Source of the DNA: Lithospermum erythrorhizon
Taxonomy: Eukaryota > Streptophyta > Magnoliopsida > Boraginales > Boraginaceae
Length of the DNA stretch: 64,000 bases
Assembly: GCA_019722365.1 (NCBI GenBank)
Contig: JADFUC010001579.1
Coordinates: 124,001 to 188,000, forward strand
Direction: 5' to 3'
The notes under the pieces were generated by a model that was not told the origin of the DNA, did not search any database, and was given only the letters and a program-made list of their open reading frames with translations. This document shows, piece by piece, positions 13,516 to 26,389 of this stretch. The stretch's first letter is position 1; the number at the start of each line of letters is the position of its first letter. A program made the position numbers and the translations under genes.

Positions 13516-13798
13516 TTGAAACCATTATTATTATTGTCTAATGGTTGAAATATGTTTTTCGATAAATCATTATTATCGAATAATCGTTTTAACAGAAAGG
13601 GGGAATCTACATCAAAACTCCTATCACTTATCTTATATGATTGAAACTATTATTATTGTCTAATGGTGTCAATTAAGACATTTGACAAAACCATTATTAT
13701 TGCTTAATTATTTTAACAAATTACCTTGAAATCATTAGTAGTGTGTAATGGTTCCAAACATGTTATTGATAAACCCATTTTTATTCCTTAATGGTTTT
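13516..13798. repeat. Cluster of six degenerate short inverted repeats
   Basis: Six units of about 27-35 bp lie at 13516-13550, 13564-13590, 13640-13673, 13687-13714, 13726-13757 and 13771-13798. Each has the form AAACCATTA, a short AT spacer, then TAATGGTTT, so each can fold into a small hairpin. Units start 39-76 bp apart and spacers differ. The units resemble each other more than chance would give in AT-rich DNA, so this looks like a degenerate tandem array of a palindromic unit. Confidence 0.7.
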
Positions 13799-14149
13799 AA
13801 CCGATTTAGAAAAGCTAAACTAACCTCACTGCTTCATTGTTTTGCTCATAATTTGTTTACCATTTGAATAACAAGCATGAATATGTCAATTTTACTACCG
13901 ATGCAATAACTTTTATACAATAAAAATCATAACTAAGCTTAGATTTGAATTCTAAAATCATTCTGATTACTTCACGTCCCATCCCCATTTTGTTTATCTA
14001 GTTTTTTAGCAGTCTGTTTGTAGTGTGCATCAAACTTCATAACATGTTTCAACAGTAAGAACATTTAGTACACTGTTGTGCGTATGCTAAAGTAGAAGAT
14101 TGAGTGACAAATCAATACCTTACATTAAATGATTCAAACACAAACATAA

Positions 14150-14900
14150 AATAAAATGCGAGAAATGTAAAATACGAAATATTAGCAGGATTCGCGTGCA
14201 AGCTTTGCGTACGTCTGGAGATAACAAGTCGATTGGAAGGAACTATAATAGTCAATAGTGTGATGCCCATTCCCGATGCCTAGCTAACCTCCTACACCAT
14301 AGTTCTAATCTAGCCTACTACGGGCTCTTCACGTGCTGAGATCCCCGGCTCCTTCCTTTCTCGGCTACCACGGTTTTGGTCTAGCATAAATACGACTCGT
14401 ATTTCCGTGTGTTGGAACATAATCTACACTATGAGGTTTATAGATTCGCCTCTGAATGACCTAATAACACTAGAGGAAAGAGCGTCGTTTTCTGCTACGC
14501 TTTCTGCAATAAAACACATGAGCTTAGGTCTTCGAAGCTCTCCTATTTATAGTAGGCGTGAATTGGCAGAATACTTGAGTAAGGCGTTGAGGGTCTTACC
14601 AAATCAAACCACCAGGATCCTTTCCTATTTTAAGGGATATTTGATAGGCAATGATTATCTCTTAAAAACCGCATATCTTCAATCAGCACGGATCTTACGT
14701 TCCACTTGGCACGTCTATCGCGTCACTTCTTGGCATCGCGAAGCCACAAAAACCGTGAGTCGGCTCGGTGGTCAGTGAGTCGAGCCAGTCGGCCACGATT
14801 ACGACATGTGGCATGTCGGGTGGTTGCATGTCTTGGCGTTCCCGAGAACCTTGTTTATTTTTGACAGATCGATCATTTTGATCGATTCAAAATCAGCCCG
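14150..14900 (-). mobile_element. LTR-like fragment, minus orientation
   Basis: A GC-richer block contains a good minus-strand TATA box (ACTATAAATAGGAGAG, near 14540-14555). This matches how plant LTR promoters look. A 123-codon plus-strand frame across it (14407-14778) has no recognisable domain and is probably chance. I could not find a partner LTR. Confidence 0.4.
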
Positions 14901-15299
14901 ATATAAATTTTACTAGAAAAATTCCCGAGAGAATTTCACCAGAAAATATTTGATTTAACTATATGAAAAATACAAATTAAAGTTTAGAAATTAATCTATA
15001 TTAACATACTTTATAGTATTTATTTGTATCGATTGAAATATTTTACTGATAAAGAAACTAATTCAAAAAAATCCGAAACAATTATGTAAAATCCAAAAAA
15101 ATATTTATGATTTAACTACATAAAAATCACAAATTGTTGATATCCAATTAATTATGTTCGATTCAATTAATCACATATATCATATCGATTTAATTAAACA
15201 AATATCAAATAGCAATTGTAAATATATAAAATTTGATCTCAACATATGAACAATTTATATATCATAATTACGTAATTACAAAACTCGAAGTAGGCTCTT

Positions 15300-16160
15300 G
15301 ATGTCCTTTGTTGGATTTTCACGAATTAAAATAACTATATCGATAGATTATCAAGAACTCTACGAGATTATAAAAAAACTAGTAAAATGAGAGATGTGTG
15401 CACTTACACCTTGAAGTTGTAGCGAGAAATAAAATTAGAGGCTCCAAACAACCCAAAGTAGGTTGTCATAAGAATAACCCATATGGCTTGATTGATCAAA
15501 CTCTTCCTTGAGTTTTATTAGAACAATTAAAGAGTGAAGCGAAAAGGAATTTAGGAGGAAGAAAAAGCTATTGTTTTCTTCTCACAATAATAATATTAAA
15601 CAAGAGGGGTGGGGGAGAGAGTTTTCTTTCATCGTTTCTCTAAAAGATGAATAATGAATGATCATTAATTTGACCAACTCGAGCCCCTTTATATAGAGCA
15701 TTAAACCGTACTATTTGATGACTTCAAAGAGTTGAAAACTGACGCCAAATAAGAAGATTTTTAGAATCCACTTCCCTCGCTTAACATAGATTAATGGGGT
15801 AGGATTCAAATTGGAATCTTGCGTTATTTTCCTGTGATTACACTTTAACGGAGAAAGTTATAATCGTATTATAGTTTTGATCTGTTGTCGTATTGTGACC
15901 TCTGGAGTTTGATTGACAAAGAGTAATATATTAATTTATACTTTAACTTGAGCATTTAAATTTAATAGATTATGTGGACTTCTAGTAAGCATCCTTAACC
16001 CACAATGTCGATGCTGAGTTAATCCTAATATGTGATTGTGCAACAATTGAACATATATATGAACTATACTTATTAAATGAGTAAATCGGTTGTACAATCT
16101 AATTATTCATGAGACATATTTATGAGATCTAACATCTCGTATTTCAGCAACTCCACATTT
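15300..16160 (-). mobile_element. LTR-like fragment with minus-strand TATA box
   Basis: The minus strand carries CTCTATATAAAGGGGCTCG near 15680-15700. The part at 16030-16155 matches the repeat at 11560-11710. No coding sequence is present. A solo or truncated LTR is the simplest explanation. Confidence 0.4.
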
Positions 16161-17440
16161 GCCGTTGGGCGATTCGCATGGCTTGATTACTAGATTGCTT
16201 AGATGTAATTCCATCTTAGCGATCCACTTTGCGCTTTCGATTTCTAACGGTCGAGCATGTGATATGTCGAATTCGACTTCTTTGTGAGATCACAACAAAC
16301 CTTCCAATCATTCCTCATTAAATCTATTCCTTTCCCACTTTTTAGTCTAATTCAACTTTAAGTACAAGCGGGGAATGAAAGAAAGTAGTGGTTAACATTT
16401 ATAGAAGGAAGAAAACGGCTAGTTTTGTGAACGGACGTCAGTTATTCAGTGAGATAGCGTATAAAAACTATATTACTCGATAATTAAATGTTTAAAATAA
16501 AGGCTAATTCATAGGAGGTCAGGTTACTCGATGCGAGAATAGATTCTGAAATGGCTTGTCGAGTTAGACGATAGGACATCCAAATTCCCACACTGCCCAG
16601 CAGACGTCGGTAATAAGGCGAGGTGAATCGACTTAAAGGCTATGTACGGACGTTCGGTTTAATTAAGCGAGCGTTCGCTCGTTGCTGAACCACTAACAAG
16701 CGTGTGCAGAACTGCGATTCGAGTATCCGCCCAGTCAGTAAGGAAGGTGTGACATGACAATTTTTGGCGAAATCTAATCGCTTCCCTTTCGTTAGTAAGT
16801 GGGCAGCCCAAGCTGACGTGAGCCGAACCCGAGGAAATGGACTAACGAGTCGGACTGAGTGAGCGGTCCACCGAACCTCGGCCACAGCTTGCCGTAATAC
16901 ATCATGACCATGAAGAAGTCCCGCATTGTGGTAATTCGGCAGTAAATACGAGCGAGCTTTTCTTGAAACCATATACAATTTTGAGCTCAATCAATATTGG
17001 TTCAGATCGAATTTGGTTTTTTGAAAAAGTGTAACTCGATTTAAAAAAAAAAAATTCCCCATGTTTGATTATATAGCGCTCACAATACAGCACATTGAAC
17101 AACTACACTGCATTAGTCGGGTAAATTTAAACCCAATAAAACCACTTTACGTCGTCAATCTGATCTGCATATATTCATTAAATTCCTCCGGCGATTGGCG
17201 CTTAAAGAAACGTCCCCGGTGGTCTTGACATTTGAGATAAGGTGTATTGAAATCTCAGACAATCATCACTTACTTATCCTCTTACGTAATTACTTTTCCG
17301 ATCCGTCCACCGACATCGCTTAACTGACCGTATTTACCTTAAGTGTAACTTGCGGAGTTATAGAAAAACCGCCGGCAATGCATAATGTTGCACCTTAAGT
17401 ATGCTTCACTCTTTTATTATATAACTTGTACATTGTACTC
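16160..17440. other. Decayed DNA without a supportable gene
   Basis: The longest frame (16640-16990, minus, 116 codons) has no recognisable domain. The block lies next to a decayed gypsy gag fragment and may be the rest of that truncated element. Confidence 0.3.
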
Positions 17441-17514
17441 CGTATCATGAACACCCGTACTTTATTATTGTTATTAAAAAGTATAACCTTGTATATAGCG
17501 TAATGCAGTTCTTT

Positions 17515-18120
17515 GATGTAATTTTCATCTTTGAAAGAAATCCTTGTAAAAATACTTTTATAGGATAAATTAGTTCCATTAAATTGAGTAAGAATTGAGG
17601 TGAGGCAGATCCTTTAAGCAAAGTACCGCATCGATCTTTACACGTAAATGGCATTTTGGTTTCGTTAGCGATGTAGTTGCGGTATCCCGTACTTCGTCGT
17701 TTGCTTGATATCCTCACAGCTCTTTTGAAGTTTTTGATGGCGGAAGGATCCATGGGAATAGCGAGGTGCAGCTGTGGAATGCTAGTAGCTGGGTTGTGCC
17801 TCTGCCCAGTTTCATGGGGTGTCTACAGTGAGTATTTGCTTTGAGACATAGCTTGATCCAGAGGTTGACTATATCTAGAGGATTGTATTATTCTCTCTTT
17901 ATTTAGCTCTTCCTCTCCGCTCACTTTGTGTGTTTCGGCTTCAATCTCGTTGGAAATACTAATTAAGTTGTTGTTGACCTACGGTTAGATTGGTGTTGGA
18001 GTGTTAATGTCATTCTCATTGTGTATATTTTTCCGGACATGGTTTTGATCCGTTAAATGCGGCACCACTTGATTTTGTGAAACTTCCAAAGGTTCAATAT
18101 TACAAGGGTCCTTTGGAATT
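17515..18120 (-). pseudogene. Truncated gypsy gag start, second copy
   Basis: This stretch matches the gag start at about 26680-27240, including the shared phrase ACAAGGGTCCTTTGG (near 18097 and 27253). It ends abruptly at about 17515, so only the first part of gag is left beyond the shared LTR. It is full of frame breaks and not functional. Confidence 0.6.
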
Positions 18121-18344
18121 TCAACTATAGGACTAGGAAACTTTAATGGGCTCTCTTGTATTTGAGTCAAGCGAGTCGATATGGTTCTCTGAAAACACGG
18201 AGAAAACTTGGCTCGCTAACTGCCCGATTCTAATACAGAAAGCGTGGATCGAGAACTCCAACGGTGGGATGCGCCGAGGAACACGAGGTGCAATCGCGAA
18301 GCGATCACGGAGGCTCCGGCTTGATCGAGTCGATGTGGGGAATT

Positions 18345-18660
18345 TGATAATAATAATAATGTAAGGCAAGTAATTTTCAATTAGGAAATAATGTGTAATA
18401 AATGTTGTATTTATAGAAGAGGATTAGGAGAGGCCAAAGAGCGAGAATGAACATGATCTTGACACATGTCAAGATCGTGGTGACCGCCTTATCTCTCGGG
18501 CTTGACCCGTACTTTCACAGAACGGTAGGGTTCATGAGCCTAGCGAAATGGGCCGCTATCGTGCCCACCAGGCCCATTGTCTTTATATATATCCGCTAGT
18601 GTTGTAAATCACTTCATGGATTGGAGACAAGGGTTGGATAAGCAATCAATTTAGATTCAT
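18345..18660 (-). repeat. LTR-like copy, left (shared)
   Basis: The sequence from GATAATAATAATAATG onward parallels 27491-27780, including TTGTATTTATAG. On the minus strand this reads CTATAAATACAA, a good TATA box (near 18405-18416). The outer LTR limits cannot be fixed by eye. Confidence 0.55.
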
Positions 18661-18779
18661 TTTTTCTGTGATAGGCCCAACGCCCCGGTGGGCTATAAGA
18701 CCACTCACGTCCGGGGTGTCTACCCAGAGAATCGTCTCTTAGAAGCCCATTGGGACCAAAACTTCTACATAAAGGTGAG

Positions 18780-21650
18780 TTTTTGGTCTCCTATAAATAC
18801 ACTTTCAACTTCACTTTCTCACGAAATTTTCTAGCTTCTTAGGCCCTAAAGTTTCTTCGTTTTATTTCCAATTCACATTTATGTTGATCTTGGGTTTTTC
18901 TCGTATTTATTTTGTGTTATATACAGATTTAAGTTTATGCTTGAAATTTAGTAAAGAGATCTTTGTGATTCCCCAGGTTTATCAAAGAGATTTTTAAAGG
19001 TTGGTTAGAGTGGTGTTCATCTTCAGCACTGGCCGTTGATGTTATGGGGTCTTTTCGCATTCCCCCAAAAGTGCATGTTTTGATCCATTCATTCTTTCAA
19101 ACCGATTATCCGATGTGTTTAATCCGCTATGTTCTCACCATTTTTTAGATATGGCTATGGCAATCAGTCTGGGCTATAAGAACGAGCTCCTGAAAGAGAT
19201 TCATCCCGAGGAGACTTCACTTCTTTCTGCTGACCGCGGGCAATGTAGCCGGTTACGGTAATGGACACGAAACGACTTGGATTTTTTAGATTATTTACTT
19301 CCGTTAGGCGGATTATGGGGCTGCTTTTCCTTTACTAGCGATCCGCCATTAATATAGCCGTTCACCGGGAGGTACTTCAAGGAATAGCCGGATCATCTCA
19401 CTTAAGCCCTTGCAGAGGCCAAAGGAGAAGATGACATATTATTTATGGATCCTTGCAGGCGGAGGGCTTCACTTTCCGTCGTTGGCTAAGATTCCTCCGC
19501 CTCAGCGTTAACGATTCGATAACTTCTAATTCCTACTCCTGAACAAGCGGGGACTCCCAGTGAATGATGGCGTGGAAAGTCAAGGTGAGGACGCTACCGC
19601 TATCAAGAAATCTCTACTGTAGGATTTCTTGATGAAAGATCTGGTTTAACTGGGGATATTTCAACGTCGATTAATATTGGAAATGTGCCTTCTCTTTGAA
19701 GGAGAGCAAATATATGAGTCGCTAGTTGATTCCTGCAGTGCTAGTGGTCCCACATATACCCAGATGGAGGGCCATGTATGTAAGGAAAATCTATGCTCAC
19801 AGGCGTGATTTCCGCCGCCCAGCTTGCTCGACAACGTATTGAAAGCGGGTGTCGTGCCTAGCCCAAATTAGGCATGTAGGGGTGGCTTACACTTACAACT
19901 TTTATAGTGGCCTGTAGGATAGCAAATATAAAACCAACTATCCGCTTATTCTTTAACATGCATAATGCTTCCTATTCGGGGTATTTGACTTCCTTTAGTG
20001 CAGCTAAGGGTTGTAATATTTTTGTTCCTAAAAAACTGGGAAAAGTTGGAGAAGGCCGTTGGCATAACAAATGGTATTATATCCGCGGGGGTATGGATGA
20101 ATTGTTTAAAATATGGGTCAGCTAGAAAATGCCAACCGTCGAAATTTCCCATTTACTTCCCCGAGCAGCTACTCGAATCGCCACCTTAAAAGAGACTTCT
20201 TATAGAACGAAGATGAGTATAAAGTGTATTGTTAGGAGGGTGCTTTAATTAAATGCTGGTTTAATCCACTTGTGAGGAGTTTGACCTGTTGTCTCTCCAT
20301 CCGTACTTTGGGTATATATAATTTATTTTCATAGTTTTAGACATGTATTATATCCCATTTGTATTAATTATTTTACGTTTTTCATAATGTAAATTCTTCG
20401 CCCAGCCAATCGGGGGTTGAGCCAGCCAGGTGATCTTTTCAGCGATGATTGGTTCTTTGCTTCTTTAAGCGGGTTAGGTGGTGAAAAAGACACCTCCCAG
20501 TGGATACCCACTCAGCCAGTGAACGACTCCTCTGCTCGGGCGATTTCTATGAAGTCAGCGCATCTTTGGGAGAAAGCGGCCTCTTCCTCAGCCCCTCTAA
20601 AGGCCTCTTTTTTTACCAAAAGGCAAAAGAAAACCGCTCCTTTTCGCTCTTTCTTTTTTTTAGAAATTATTGATTTTTCGGGGTCAATCTTGGGAGAGCA
20701 TACCATTACGAACCTTTGAGGGGTAGAGAGTAATGCACTTTATAAATGCGATTCTGCGGTTCATGCGGAGAGCCGAGGCTACACCGCATTGCGCCAGCCA
20801 AAAGGGGCTATTAGTGGGTTATTTGTTGCCGCGCCTCCTACACTAGGCGGTTTTTAGTGATAAGCGAGTCATACGTGATACAAAGGAACATGAAGATTTT
20901 ATGGTAAAACCCCGCATCTTTGAAATGGGTGGTGGCTTTGACTCGTTTATCCTACAGGTCGTAGGCTTCCGTAGGCAGTGATCGTGGTAAGAGTTTTTCT
21001 CACTTTCTCATTAATATTCTCCTTTCGCTGTTATGTTTATTGACTTCTTTCCTTATTTCCCTTTAGTCCATGAATGCGAGTTATGTCTTGGCTTCTGAAA
21101 TGCGTATGAAGGGTTGGATCGGAGAAGGAGCAGCTTGAAGAGGCAAAGCGAGTGTTAGGTTGGCTTGACCAGAAGGTGGCTACCGCCCATGGGAAGATGG
21201 AAGGCATCCAGCGGTCGTGATATCCTTAGCCGATATATGATGAATTGAAGGTGAAATATGAGCAGTAGAGAAGGATAGCGAGCCGGGGTTGCGGATGTGG
21301 AGAGAAAGAGTGTGTTTGCCGTGATCGAGAAACTAAGAGTGCGAGATGAAGATGAGGCAAGGCTGAAGAAATCAAACAACCGTTGAGGCATCGACACGCG
21401 TAGCGATTGAAGAAATTTTTGCCAACCTGAAGATACCCTTGAGTATAAACATTCTTTGGGAAAGAATCTTGCTTATTGCCTTTTGAATTTAATAGAAGCA
21501 CTTACAAGGATGAGACTCGCCCATTTGTTGGCAAATTATCAGGAAATTCACATTGACCATACACACCGGCTTGGTTCACCGTCTGTCTTTTGATGCTCTG
21601 CCTAAATGCGAGAAGGAGATGGAAGCGTGATCACCACTAAACACATTGAT
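18780..21650 (+). pseudogene. Decayed antisense accessory ORF of the gypsy element
   Basis: A plus-strand TATA box (CTATAAATAC, 18791-18800) sits just inside the left LTR, followed by a candidate ATG near 19151. Downstream, broken frames contain phrases such as EGRWHNKWYYIRGG (near 20055-20094), which recall the extra antisense ORF of Tat-type retrotransposons that carries a plant mobile domain. The location between integrase and the 3' LTR, on the opposite strand, fits. Stops and frameshifts abound. The assignment is by position and a few motif-like words only. Confidence 0.45.
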
Positions 21651-22299
21651 GTGTAGTTGAAACTTTTTCTTTTAATAGCTACTTTTGTAACAGGGCTATT
21701 TCGCATTATGGGTTATGTATTTTTGGAACAATTAGCTATTAAGTTTTATCTAAGCTTTTATCGTTATGTTCCATTCAGCGTGTTCCCTCTAACTTTCTAT
21801 TTGCCCTTGTATTAAAGGGTTTTTTTTTTTTTATTTTAGGCGGTTAATACAATTGTTTCCTTCTGTAAGAAGAGCGAATGTTTTGAGGTTTGAAAACCTA
21901 TTCATGATCGCTTGAGATTATTTTATCTTGACTTAACGGTTTATTGCAAGATTTTGATATTATATAGGCATGTTTTTCCTCGACTCCGGTGATAAAAGAG
22001 GGTATCTTTAGGCGCCTTTATTTGCGATTTTAACAGTGATCGGTTCGTTTTAATCGATGTGTTGCTATAATTAGTGATTACATGGAGTCCGTGCTGGCGA
22101 GATGTTGTAGCGTTTCCGCATAGTTATAATAAGATTTAATAAAATGAAATTGCAACTTTATTGAGATTAACTACGCTAGAAGCGTTCCATTACTTGAATG
22201 ATTCACGCATAGTACTTTCTTAACCCAGAGCCGTTCAGTTTGTGGGATAGGCTTGCCTGCAAATCTTCAGGTTCATAATTTCCCCAACTTGATATACAT

Positions 22300-23900
22300 T
22301 TACGATGAGATAAGAGGCCTTCCATTTAAGAATTTCGGCATGATTTGCTCTTTGGGATGACTGTGAAAATAATCGCGACGCAGTTTCCCACACTTACTTG
22401 TCTTTTTTTCACACACCGATTGTAAGAGTGAGCGAAGGCATTTATATTTGAGGATTTTTGTATGGTGCACAAATCTACCGAATTTCATCTTGTGAAGTTC
22501 AGATATTCCCTTAATCGCTTGTCATTCTTCTTCTCATCAAATCCAGCTTGCCTATATGTAGGTAGAGACTACTTCCGCTGGAAAGCTTGCCGCCTCGATA
22601 CCATCTGAGGGAGGCACCATTGCTGATTAGGGGAGGCCAGAAGCGAAGAGACCAGAGAAGCAGTAGGTGATAACTCTTCACGATCTCCTCGGCTTTGCCA
22701 CTTGGTAGGAGGTTTTTCTTGATTCCCTTAGATATTATGCGGTTCATGCTTCTATGATCACGGTTCGTAACTTCTCTTGTCCATTTGATTGTGGGTAATG
22801 AGACGGGCGGCGCAAATATGTTCAATTAGAATTTTTCCGCAATCCGCTAATATTTGTCCTTCAAGCTGAGGCCGTTATGCGAAACCAAAATCTTGGGTAT
22901 ACTGGCTTAAGTCGATATATTGTTCAACAAGAAATGGAATTAAAATTTTCCCCTTTAGTTTTTCTTTAGTGGGCTGCCTACATCGTTTCTTTGAAGTAAT
23001 CAACGACGCGATAGGAATTCAACACCTCCTTTACTTTGGGTAGTTTCCCCATGAGATTGATTCCCAGCATGGCGAAAGAAGCGGGGCTTACATTGGTGTT
23101 AAATATGCAAAATTGAGCAGCGGGGAATTCATCGACGTACGACAAGCGTCGCATTTTTCACGTATGCCACAAAATCCTTGACAAGTGTAGGCGATAATAG
23201 CCCACTCACAGCAACTTTGATGTGCTTGATCTTGCCCAATAGAAAAGCTTCCACACGACCCTCATGGATTTACGCTAACACTCGAGAATATCTTTTGATG
23301 AGGCAATAAGAGTAATAGTCCGTCTATGATTTTTTATACAATTAACTGCTTGGTAGATTTGGAATGCAGGCCACGATGCGTATTTTCTTCGCCTCATATT
23401 TATCCATCGGTAGTACTCCCTCTTGTCAAAAACCACACAATAGGAGTTTTCCGGTCATCGAGAATCGACTTCAAATATACTCGGGATACTACTTTCTCGT
23501 AAGCAGATTAGTCGCGAATTTCCACGTATACCCCTACAGGTAGGTCGTAATGGGGAGTTGTTGTCAGCATGACAAGCGATCCGCCTCTTCATTGTGTGAT
23601 CACGGGCGACTCTCCTAAAACACGGGCAATCGTCTGCTTTCGCATGATATTTTTTTCAAAACATATTTTTGAGTCCTGAGCTCCTCGAATTTGATCATCG
23701 CTTAACTTTGAATCTCGTTTAACCCGACAACTTCTTCTCTTGAGAGCAGTTTGTACTTCAAGAATTTGACCAACCTCGGCCTACTATGGCTGGCTTAGGT
23801 ATTAGAACCGTTGTTGGTAGCGGGGAAGAGAATCCTGGCGTATTCTAAAGTTCCGCGCCCGAATCCCGCGTGGCGTGATGATATAACGTTGGGGAGTTAG
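22300..23900 (-). pseudogene. Decayed gypsy integrase region
   Basis: Minus-strand frames, with frameshifts between them, give words typical of gypsy integrases: DFVAYVKKCD (near 23140-23175, the zinc-binding end), EVTNR and GIKKNLL (22700-22770), then LPTYRQAGFDEKKND (22520-22565), the usual stretch after the catalytic core. The part at 22300-22490 would be the C-terminal tail. It is not functional. Confidence 0.7.
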
Positions 23901-23939
23901 GTCTCGACTTTCTTCGACTTTTGTGATAGGTGGGGGATT

Positions 23940-26275
23940 GAAGGTTGTACATTCTACATTAAAATAAATTTTTTTGTTAGTAGAGGTAAATTGAAATAAC
24001 CCGAATTTTTTTAAGTAATAATTGAATATTACTTACTTAAAATAAATTCGAATTAAATGAGGATGTATCTAAATCGCTACCTGTTTTCCCCGGTAAGCAA
24101 GGCGACACGTAGTGCTTGACACCTCATCTTCAACTTTTCTTGAGGCTAAGTAATTTGTATTTAATATATTCATCACTAAATCCTTATCAAAAAATCACAA
24201 AGCTTCATCTTTCTTAACTTTCCTCGCTTAGGGCGATAATACTCCGTTTTCTCCCAAAAATTTCTTTCATTTGGTGATAAATTTTTCACCGAAATCGCTA
24301 CTCCTTAAGTTCCTAACAAGTTTTAAGAAGAAGGAGGTATAAGCTATATCCACTTTAAGGGTATATAACTAGTACTTTAATTAGTTAAAGTTCATTCACT
24401 AATGATATTTAGAGGGATTATATTTAATGGTTTTAAACATAAGTAGGTTGATCGTGAGCTGCGAAGTTGAAATTCGTTCTTGTTGAGTATTAAAGGTTGT
24501 TTGTAAGATAGAAGTAAAATAAATGATAGGATCATATCTTAGTCCTAATTTAGTTATGTAATAGAAGTTGGATAGTGGTATTTAATTTAGATTCTTGATA
24601 TAACTAATATAATTGGATATAGACAAAAAGATAAAAAGGGGTATAGTAGTATATCGTAAAATGGGATGAACTTGCTTAAGTTAAAGAGTAGCTCACAAGA
24701 TTATTAGTTGTTGGAGTTAAAGTATTAATTTTTATGTTGAATAGAGGGAATTATGTTAAAAATGGGTAATTGGTTTGAGGGAATTGATTTTGGGTTGATT
24801 AGAAGTTGTTTAAAGTGTTAGAGTGGGTGTAGGGTGAGGCGGTGGAATGAGGATGTTGTGGTTTGAAATATTGTTGTTATAATTGGGTTAAGCGTAGTAA
24901 TATTTCCACCTAGAATTGTTAAGTTGGTAACTAAAATATTGTTAAGGTTGGATAGTTAAAACTTAAATGTGATAAGGGTTAAAATTATAGTAAGTATTAA
25001 TTGTAAATTTTTGGGTATGTGTGATTAGGCGCGGATCGTGGGAAGAGACACGTGGACTAAGTAGGTGAGGCGATATTACGTTGTTAGCCAAGGTGAGTAT
25101 TTATCTCACGGGTGTAGATTAATTTACTTTTCGTGAATGTGTTGCACTCGATGAAGTTGTGAGCATGTTATATATATATCTATGTGTTGATTATTTGCGT
25201 AGTTGGGTTATGTGTGTTGTTTATGGGATTCATAGGTGTTTTTGAGATGAGTTGATTTCCCGAGACTATTTTGGTCATTTTTGATGTTTAAGGGTGTCTT
25301 GGTTGGATTAGCATAGCATGACTTGTTGAGGAGTTGTTGATATATGTGTGGGTTGTACTTCACAGTATTTGGTACTTGCTTATACTATAGTATAAGTCTT
25401 GAGAAGCCAGATTGATGTATGTGAGTTGTCTTTATCCGATTGTTGTACGCATACTCGGGTATAAGGTGAATGTGACTAACCGTCTTATCGTTACATGATT
25501 CGGTGATGAAAGCATGTCGACGGGCGTAAGTTTCTCCACAATAGGTTGAGGTTGATTATATGCGCACTAGTTGTAGAAAACCGGATATGAGTTGATAATA
25601 GTTGTCTGAGTTGATATGAGTTGATTCGAGTTGACTCAGTTGTTTGAGTCGATTGAGTTGTAGTGTTGGGTGGTCTAGTGGTATAGTCGTGGTGTCTTAC
25701 CATGTTGACTGATAGAATAGAGTTATGGACTTATTTGGGTATTGTTGTCGCTGTTTTGGGAAATGCATGATTATCTTTGTTGAATGTCCTTTGTCGAAAT
25801 ATTTATATATCCCCGGATTGTGGCGCATAAATTATTCATTTGACAATGATTGCCGCGGATGATTTTTTATATGATGTCCATACATTGTATAGCCTTTTGA
25901 AATACCCATTTATCCTATGCAAAACTAATGATTTTAAATTACACTAATCGAGAGTGTGGGTTAATGTCCACTCTTGAGATAAATATTCACTAAGCTTCGC
26001 AGCTTACACCCTATTCGCTATGGGCGGCATTTTCATTTGTGCCAGGTTGACAGGTGGTGTTGTAGCATTTTTCGAGCTTGTTCGAGTGATCGTGCCTTAG
26101 AGCACAGAGTGACGACGGGTGGCGATAGACTCACTCAGCGATGCCGTTGTTTTGGATTGTATTCGGTTGTTTGTATTGTTGTATTTTGGGATTTCAGACC
26201 AGGTTGTATATTGACTTTTTGTACTTCGGTTGTTTGTAGTATATTGGTTGTGTTGTGTGGTTAGGAAATACCACG
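23940..26275 (+). mobile_element. Nested LTR-like insert inside the gypsy element
   Basis: Here the expected gypsy reverse transcriptase is missing. In its place is T/G-rich DNA on the plus strand with features often seen in long chromovirus-type LTRs, such as TAACCCGAATTTTTTTAAG near 23996 and TTCGCAGCTTACACCC near 25995. No open frame above 75 codons looks real. I infer a solo LTR of another family, with uncertain edges. Confidence 0.35.
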
Positions 26276-26389
26276 ATGGATCATTTTTCTTAAAAACTGT
26301 CATTTTCAGATGTAGTTTGTTGTATTGGTTTATTTATGAACAGGTGTTCTTTTAAATTGAGTCATCCATCGATTGGTGACTCACGGTGT

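Noticed and set aside
13516..13798. CRISPR-like array
   Set aside because: Units are degenerate and uneven in spacing, and the DNA is from a plant nucleus.
14407..14778. 123-codon plus-strand gene
   Set aside because: No recognisable domain. It crosses an LTR-like block with a promoter on the other strand.
16640..16990. 116-codon minus-strand gene
   Set aside because: No family resemblance, no promoter or partner exon, and it lies next to truncated gag debris.
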